A DNA stretch of 64,000 nt, taken from positions 61,795,636-61,859,635 of the forward strand of contig NC_133658.1 in assembly GCF_037893015.1 (NCBI RefSeq). The letters run 5' to 3'. Position numbers and translations under genes: made by a program. This document shows, in pieces, positions 57,816 through 64,000 of the stretch. Within the stretch, counting starts at the first letter, position 1; each line of letters begins with the position of its first letter. Source of the DNA: Macrotis lagotis (lineage: Eukaryota > Chordata > Mammalia > Peramelemorphia > Peramelidae). The notes below the pieces were generated by a model. That model was not told the origin of the DNA. It did no database searches and saw only the letters and a program-made list of their open reading frames with translations.

Positions 57816-58014
57816 TCAGGGCCCCAGAGTCAGGTGGGGTTTCTTGTGAGGGGCTCCTTGGGGAAGGACCCCCTCCTCATTCTCTCTGTCATTCCAAATT
57901 TCCCTCTCCTCCACTTTGCGCTTGTGCATCAGGGGGCTCTGTGTATCGGGGAGTCCCAGGCTTCTCAGGCAGACAATGGCTGCAGCCTGCTCTGCTAGCT
58001 TCTTGGACTTGTCC
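57816..58014 (-). CDS. DUS2: DUS2, last coding exon
   Basis: C-terminus of tRNA-dihydrouridine(20) synthase 2, the flavoenzyme that reduces U20 of cytoplasmic tRNAs. The exon follows the acceptor ctctctag at 58,015-58,022. Its first base completes a Trp codon, and it then encodes 'DKSKKLAEQAAAIVCLRS', almost identical to the human protein, followed by a less conserved basic tail with 'HKRK' and 'KKPHLTLGP', then TGA at 57,818-57,816. The tail is shorter than the human one (which ends GSGEESPLEGW), in keeping with weak conservation beyond the dsRNA-binding domain. The catalytic TIM barrel is not in the window. Confidence 0.95.
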
Positions 58015-58837
58015 CTAGAGAGGACCAAGCAGAGGGATAGGTGGTAGGGTGAAGGTCTCAGGACCAGCCAAAGCCAAACCAGCCTTGGGCTCTTTGTGCA
58101 GCCTGCTCTGAAGAAGGCTGGCTGAATGTCCTGTCAGCAAACAGGCACCAGGGGAGCATATACCTCTGACCCTTTGAGTCTGAGAAGAGATGACTGACAA
58201 GGACCATCTCAACACTTGGCTGCAGATATCTTTGTGTTTAAGAGACATCGTGGCAGAGTGGACAGGGAGCTACTCTGGGCCTGAGGAAGAGCTGGGTCCA
58301 AGCCCTGCCTCCAAGGTGCTTCTGGGGACCTCAGACCTTGGGGATCCTCCTCAGTGGGGACCCGTCCTTACTGGCTGCTGCCTGCCCTGCTCATAGCCAG
58401 TCTTGTCATTGTTGTAGGTGCCGGCTGCTTTCCTAGAGGAACAAATGCTCCTCTGTGCCTTTTCATACCACTGCCTGCCACCATGCCCACTCATTGGCCG
58501 AATATAAATAGGTTAAAGTTATGGACACTGTGGTGCAAGAACAAACAGCCAATCAGGAATATCACTTGGTGATGGCTGGAGATTCTTGCTACCTTGGGTC
58601 TTAGGCACAGAGAAAAGCAAATGTCTGAGATGCAGGACCAGGAAGGGCGGCCAACTGGTCCCTTGCCTTGGTACTCCCAGTCTACAGATAGGGAAACCGA
58701 AGCTCAGAGAGGCCAAAGATCATGGTCAGTGTCCCACATCTTGTCCCTTCTTCCCTACCCTTTTTTTGTCTCTAACTGAACCCTGGGTGGGATGGGAACA
58801 TTCTGAGGGGCAGACAAATTGAGGTCTTGCTACTTAC
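58015..58837 (-). other. DUS2: DUS2 last intron
   Basis: 823 bp between the two exons, with GT...AG ends. It contains two weak MIR-like pieces (about 58,246-58,350 sense and 58,672-58,745 antisense). Confidence 0.88.
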
Positions 58838-58911
58838 CACAGTGCCGAGCTATACTTGAGCCCGGAAACGGTGACCACAGAGCGAAACAAGCGGTCCACC
58901 GGCCTCTGGAC
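58838..58911 (-). CDS. DUS2: DUS2, penultimate coding exon
   Basis: 74-bp exon encoding 'VQRPVDRLF' through 'KYSSALW', matching human VQRPLDRLF...KYQSTLW in the dsRNA-binding-domain region. Acceptor: a pyrimidine-rich tract then CAG at 58,914-58,912. Donor: CTGTG|GTAAGT at 58,838/58,837. The split Trp codon (TG plus G) joins in frame to the last exon, across an 823-bp intron. The preceding exon (residues around WCRREKLAQPVYET in human) was searched for to the right and not found, so it lies beyond 64,000. Confidence 0.94.
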
Positions 58912-59259
58912 CTGGATGGGAGACAGTACAGAGGGACACAGAGTCCATGGGTGACCAGCCTGCCAGTACAGACTACTTGAGCGTCCCTGAGAAGAACTGC
59001 AAGAAGATCCCACCCCAGGGCTGCTCCTTTGGGGAAATTCTTTGGCAGGCTGAGGAGATCATCAGGAAGCTGTGCTGACCAGGTCCACCTCAAATCTCTG
59101 TCCTCTGCCAACAACAGCTGGAAGTTCTGCTAAGCATTTCACAAACAAGACAACCCCAGAGCTAGCTGGTATCCCCACTTCACACTTGAGGAAAACTGAG
59201 GTAGACAAAAGTTAAGTTTCCATAGCTATGTGGGTTTATTTTCATTTACTTTTTTTAAG

Positions 59260-59990
59260 TTGGTCTTCTAGGAGTCTCCAAATTATTGCATCCTCTGTAA
59301 AAAGTGAGTTTTTTCACTCAGCATCTTTTTTCTTGTCTGATTGTTGTAGCCAGCATTTCTATCTAGCACTATTTTGAATGATAATAGTGATAATGGACAC
59401 CCTTACTGGAAAGGTCTCTAGTTCATCTGTTACAGATAATTCTGCTCTTGGCTTTAGATAAGATGCTACTGATCATATTAAGGAAAGATCTGTTCATTCC
59501 TATACTTTCTGGCATTTTTTTTTAAAACCAGAATGGGTGTTGTATTTTGTTAAAGCCTTTTCTACATCTTCATGAATTTTGTTCTTGTTATGAATATGTT
59601 CAATCATGTCTATAAGTTTCCTAATATTGAACCAGTCCTGTGCTCCTGGTATTAATCCACTTTTTGAAATGTATTCCTGTGGTGTCCTTACCAATATTTT
59701 ATCTAAAATTTTAACATTTATATTATTTAAGGATATTGATTGATAGCTTTTTCCTGTTTTGACTCTCCCTAGTCTAGGTATTCAGATTGTATTTGTATCA
59801 GAGAAGGAATTTGGCCATTACTTTTCTAGGTTTTTGCAAGGCAATGGGGTTGAGTGACTTGCCTAAGGCCACACAGCTAGGTAATTATTAAGTGTCTGAG
59901 GTCGGATTTGAACTCACCTACTCCTGACTCCAGGGCCAGTACTCTATTCACTGCCACCTAGCCGCCCCCATTACTTTCTTAACTGCCAAA
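59260..59990 (-). repeat. L1 ORF2 reverse-transcriptase fragment, antisense
   Basis: The minus-strand stretch 59,500-59,694 encodes 'QEYISKSGLIPGAQDWFNIR' followed by 'HNKNKIHEDVEKALTKYNTH', a decayed L1 RT fingers/palm region. The flanking sequence continues the element on both sides. A WSINE1-like copy interrupts it at 59,826-59,967. Confidence 0.82.
59826..59967 (-). repeat. WSINE1-like SINE inside L1
   Basis: Antisense copy flanked by 'cattactttt' and 'cattactttc', a target duplication. Confidence 0.9.
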
Positions 59991-59994
59991 TTGA

Positions 59995-60520
59995 ATAGCT
60001 ACTTTTCAGTGTTCTTCCCTGTGACTCTGGTAGCATTTGACAGTCTTGTCTTCCTGGAGAGTCTCTCCTCTAGATTTCTAGCACCTACTCTGGGTTCTCT
60101 TCCTGGAGATCTCCCCTTTTCTTTGCTGGATCTTCACCTATGCCTTTCCCCTGGGTCCTCTTCTCTTGCTACTCTCTGGTAGAAGTATCAAACATGCAAC
60201 CCCAAAATGCAATTGGCAATATTTAATACAATAAATATACAATAAGAAAAAGATGTTTTACTTCAAAACCAAAGGATCCTTGTGTGTGGATTTGATATCA
60301 CTGCTCTATACTGTCTTACCTGGTATTCTCATTAGTTCACATGGGTTCAATGATCATATTCAAGAGGATGATTCTCAAATCTATCTGACCCCAGGCTCTT
60401 CCCTTATCTCCAGTCATGTATTATCAAATGGATACTCCATAGGCATCTCAAAATAGCTACATCCAAAACTCATCATATTTCCTCTGAAACTTTTCCTGAA
60501 CTTCCTTTGTGTCATGGACA
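59995..60520 (+). repeat. L2-type LINE reverse-transcriptase fragment, sense
   Basis: 'FNDHIQEDDSQIYLTPGSS' at about 60,345-60,405 is a decayed form of the L2/CR1-clade 'YADDTQIYL' polymerase motif. The upstream 'PGDLPFSLLDLHLCLSPGSS' also fits L2. Confidence 0.72.
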
Positions 60521-60699
60521 TCACTCTTCTTCCACAAAGGCCTTCAGAAGTCATTTGGGATAATTACTATCTCAAACAGTTACTCTAGGTGAAAAATAGT
60601 CACTTAACCTCTGTCTGAAGAGCTTGGATGAGGAGGAGCTGCCACCTCCTGATATGGTCCACCTCACTTTGGGTCAGTTCTCTATTAAGACATTTTTCC

Positions 60700-60846
60700 T
60701 GGGGCAGCTAGGTGGTGCTGTAGATAGAGCACCAGCCCTGGAGGTAGGAGGACCTGGGTTCAAATTTGACCTCAGACACTTATTACCTAGCTGTGTGACA
60801 TTGGGCAAGTCACTTAACCCCATTGCCTTGCAAAAACAAAAAAAAA
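60700..60846 (+). repeat. WSINE1-like SINE
   Basis: Flanked by 'acatttttcct' and 'gcatttttcct', probable target duplication. Confidence 0.9.
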
Positions 60847-61279
60847 TGGCATTTTTCCTTCCGTCAGTCTAAATTTGCCTCTTGTTATTTTCTGCCCACA
60901 GGGAAGCCTTGAAATCCCATGAACATGGGTGAAGCCTTTCTCCTGATGTCATCTCCATTTTATCGGTTCTTTTCTGAGACCGGACCCTGGTTTGCCCTGG
61001 TTACAGTGCAGAGATATCACTTTCTTATTTCCAGAAGCCACACCTCTCTTACGATAATATACTTTTTAGTATTATTTTTGGCTGCCTTATCCCCTACTCA
61101 CTCTGTTGCCTCATTTTGAGTTTGCAATATGCAGAAACCCTGAAATCTTTTTCAGATACACTATTGTCTTTCTCCTCTTTTAAAACTGTGAAGGCAATTT
61201 TGAAAATCTCAAAAATAAGACCACACTTTATTCCCATTACATTTCAATTTATTACATTATCCAAATTTTCTGGGCCAAT

Positions 61280-63100
61280 AAATTAGCTATTCCTCTCAAG
61301 TTTGTGCCATTTGTTATTTGATAAGCATGATATTTGTCTACAGTTATTGTCAAATAACTGATAAAAATGTTAATTAGTACAGGAGTAATCCACTGACATT
61401 GAACCATTAATGGTTACTCTGAACTAGTTCTTTCAACCTATTTTTTTTTAGGTTTTTTGCAAGACAAAATGGGGTCAAGTGGCTTGCCCAAGGCCACACA
61501 GCTAGGTAATTGTTAAGTGACTGAGGCCAGATTTAAACTCAGGTACTCCTGACTCCAGGGCTGGTGCTCTATCCACTGCGCCACCTAGCCACCCCCTTTC
61601 AACCTATTCTCAATCCATCTAATGGTACTAAAATTTAGCCTATAATCTCTCCATGTTTTCTACAAGTACAGTAGCATGTGCTTTATTAAACACTTTGTTA
61701 ACATCTAGGTAAACTAAATACATTTTCCTGTTTGATCAGTTTAGAAGCCCTTTTAAAGAAGGAAATACAATTGGACTTCTATGTCCTATTCTTGATAAAA
61801 CCATGCTGGTTCTTTTGTTATCATTGCTACCTTTTCTCCACTCTCTCACTATGCCTTTATTTGTTTATAAATAATATTTTATTTTTCCAAACATATAGTT
61901 TTCACCTTTCATTTTTTCTTATACTTTAATGCTTTAGAATTTTGCAAGGAATTTAAGTCTAGCTCATGAGTGTATGAGCTTCTCCCTTTTCCAAACTGGA
62001 TCATTTGTTCTCCCTTTCACTATATTCTTTAATTAACAGTCTCAGCAATCAAATTCACTAGACCTTTCAGTCCCCAAGTATGAAGTTCCCTTGGGCTGGA
62101 GGACCTGAAGTCATCAAGGATATCCAAGCATCTCTTCTTAAGGCCTTAATGGAGAATGGGCGTCAATCCCTTATGAGTAATGTTTGTTCTGTCCTTTCCA
62201 GTACAATCCCTAAGGAAATCTTCCTCAAATAATCCACTGTATTGAGTGCACTAGACTGAGCCTCCTCTCTTCCCCAAACACAGAGTCCTCCCCCCCATCC
62301 CTTTTGGCTGTCCTCAACTCATTCTCACTCCCAACACCAAGCTTAAAAAGGTGGTGCCAGTCCTTTGTATTAGTCCTTTATTCCCTGCCCTTGCTTCCAT
62401 AATCAGTTCCTATCTTTGGAAAATCTAAATTGGTGGGTAAACTCTCCATGTACCATATTGTTCTCTTCAGACAATTCCCAATTTCTTCTTACTGGAACTG
62501 TTTTTCCTATGTGATTTCAAAATTAAATTCTTGAGAGTTCCATATCCCTTCTGGGCTGCTCCCCTTGTTAGAATTTTAGTTATTCTTTCCTGAAACATAT
62601 ACACTCTCAAATGTACAGTGAATATCAGACTATACATAGGTTTCCTTTTCTGTCACAAATTCCAAAGAGGAGCTAATACTGTCCCCTACAGTGTTCCTAT
62701 CATTTTCTCTTTAGTAATCAATTCTTCCATTTAGTGAGAATCAGATCCAGACTAGAATTTTTTTTTTGATGCTTCTTCCACCTTTTGAAGGGTGAAATAA
62801 AATAATTAAAGCAATTCAAGTTGTTAGCTGCTCTGCCTTTATAGATGTCTGGCTAACTGAAGTCACCCTCACTGGAAGAGCATGCCTCTAGATCAGGCTC
62901 CTATTTTCTTTCCTGAGCTTATTCATTTCCTTTTTTTTTTTGTTTAGGTGATATATTAACTATCAATAAAAAAAAACACTTTTGTTTCTGTGTCCATTGA
63001 TTACCCATGTGCTCCTCATATACTTCCCCACTGGTTCCTGGATCTCCTGATAGGAGTATACTTTCTTAGTACAATGCTATACCACAAGCTTTTCACGTTT
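61280..63100 (-). repeat. CR1/L3-type LINE fragments, antisense
   Basis: A series of blocks in the expected antisense order: 'gataaaaatgttaattagta', 'ttgaaccattaatggttact', 'tgataaaaccatgctggttc', 'aattttgcaaggaatttaag', 'tcagatccagactagaattt', 'ccaccttttgaagggtgaaa'. It is strongly degraded and split by a SINE. The limits are approximate. Confidence 0.65.
61443..61596 (-). repeat. WSINE1-like SINE with 12-bp target duplication
   Basis: Exact tttcaacctatt at 61,431-61,442 and 61,597-61,608. It lies inside the CR1/L3 remnant. Confidence 0.95.
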
Positions 63101-63101
63101 C

Positions 63102-63322
63102 TAAAGCAGTTGGTGGTGAAGCAGACAGAGCCATGGCCTCAGACATATATTAGTTGCCTGACTGTGAGCAAGTCACTTAACCTGTGTGCCTCAGTTTTCT
63201 CATTGATAAAATGGGGTAATAACAGCATCTATATCCCATGATTATAGGAAGGATCCAATGAGAAAGTATATGTGAGATACTTGGCAAACCTTAAAACACT
63301 AGATCAATGCTACTGTTATCAT
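63102..63322 (+). repeat. MIR-type CORE-SINE
   Basis: 'gagcaagtcacttaacctgt', 'cctcagttttctcattgata', then 'gagatacttggcaaaccttaa'. Confidence 0.8.
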
Positions 63323-63329
63323 GGTCCAA

Positions 63330-64000
63330 TCCTGGGTCTTATTTTACTAAGCATGGATCACCTGTGCTGTCACATCACTTCTGCACTTCACCTTGCTTTT
63401 TCAGCTTTTCTTCAGGTAGCATGGAATCCAGTCTTCCTATGGATGGGCTACCCTTTGGCTTGCTAATAATGTTCTTACTACAGTGGGGCACCACCCAATC
63501 TGGTCTATCTAGGGAAGAACTGCTTACCCTCTCATGTCGTGGGTAGTGGGCCTCTCCCTAGACAGCCCCAGAATGTGGTAATATTTCTGGTTGTGCTCTC
63601 CCACTGATGAATCATTCTGATCTTGCTATCTACTATAATTCCCAGAACTTTCTTACACAGATGGCAACTTTGCTCCACCTCCTCCTTTTCTGTGCAGCTG
63701 ATTTCCTGAAGCCAAGTCCATGACGTTTATCCCTACTAATCTTGTCTTATTTGATTTGGTCTACTGCTTTTATCTTATCTTAGAAAGATCTTTTTGACCC
63801 AACTCTTTTAGCAACAGTGTTGGCCTCCTTCCTGGCTTTGTCATCTGTAGACTTCTTCATTTATGTCTGTAACCTTGCAAGTCATTGATATAAAATGTTA
63901 AATGGCCCAGAAAAGATCCAGGAGTCACTTCACCTTCTAAGGTGACCTATAAATTCTTTAGGTTTGATAAACCAGGTCAGAATTCACCTCACTATATCAT
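63330..64000 (-). repeat. CR1/L3-type LINE fragment, antisense, runs off the edge
   Basis: 'tcatctgtagacttcttcat', then 'gcaagtcattgatataaaat', 'tgttaaatggcccagaaaag' and 'accaggtcagaattcacctc' follow the same family order as 61.3 kb. Confidence 0.65.

Larger units (their letters stand above)
58912..64000 (-). other. DUS2: DUS2 intron (partial), LINE-rich
   Basis: Inferred from the penultimate exon on the left. No further DUS2 exon was found to the right edge. Filled mainly with L1, L2 and CR1/L3 fragments. Confidence 0.75.

Noticed and set aside
58922-59079. Plus-strand open stretch ending 'EEIIRKLC', antisense to the DUS2 intron next to the penultimate exon
   Set aside because: It looks protein-like at first glance, but no family was recognised, it lacks a convincing start or splice signals, and at about 50 codons it is easily explained by chance.
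1-64000. CRISPR arrays, operons, riboswitches, tRNA or rRNA genes
   Set aside because: This is mammalian nuclear DNA. The regular repeats are satellites and SINEs, the tRNA-like segments are SINE heads, and no free-standing tRNA or rRNA gene was recognised.

Overview
This window is marsupial nuclear DNA, probably from an Australian lineage. The main reason is the dense scatter of one young CORE-SINE type (opening close to GGCAGCTAGGTGGCGCAGTG and ending in an A-rich tail; WSINE1-like, named from memory). With it occur marsupial-style L1 3' ends, a half-LINE (HAL1-like), old CR1/L3-type and L2 LINEs, MIR-type SINEs and one broken class I endogenous retrovirus. The species cannot be fixed from the sequence alone.

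Only two host genes can be supported, both on the minus strand. (1) NFATC3: its first coding exon, start codon and splice donor lie at 23,782-23,878, inside a CpG island of about 22.3-25.2 kb. Everything to the left (1-23,781) is therefore NFATC3 intron 1; I see no exon 2. (2) DUS2, the tRNA dihydrouridine synthase: its last two coding exons are at 58,838-58,911 and 57,816-58,014, and the rest of the gene runs off the right edge. Human chr16q22.1 has the same order and relative direction (DUS2 then NFATC3), so both calls agree with known synteny.

Layout: 1-22.3 kb, NFATC3 intron 1 filled with LINE/SINE insertions and a UBE2V2 processed pseudogene with a perfect 15-bp target duplication (18.8-20.06 kb). 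22.3-25.2 kb, NFATC3 CpG-island promoter with a nearly 1-kb CA-rich satellite just inside intron 1, a pentamer array and CCG run in the 5' leader, and a tandem CRE/GC-box duplication upstream. About 25.3-29.6 kb, a retroviral fossil interrupted by an L1. 29.6-53.8 kb, intergenic repeats, including a near-complete HAL1-like element on the minus strand (37.05-40.43 kb) and a hAT-like element carrying nested insertions (43.84-45.20 kb). 53.9-55.6 kb, a second CpG island with a 45-bp GC-rich minisatellite and no assignable gene. 56-64 kb, the DUS2 3' end and then LINE-rich DUS2 intron.

Most long open frames here are artefacts of stop-poor CA satellite or GC-rich minisatellite. The most useful leads are the unassigned CpG island between DUS2 and NFATC3, where a minus-strand open segment ends in a strong splice donor of the same phase as NFATC3 exon 1; the repeat-laden NFATC3 leader and upstream reading frames; and a cluster of three T-to-C-biased SINE copies inside the HAL1-like element.
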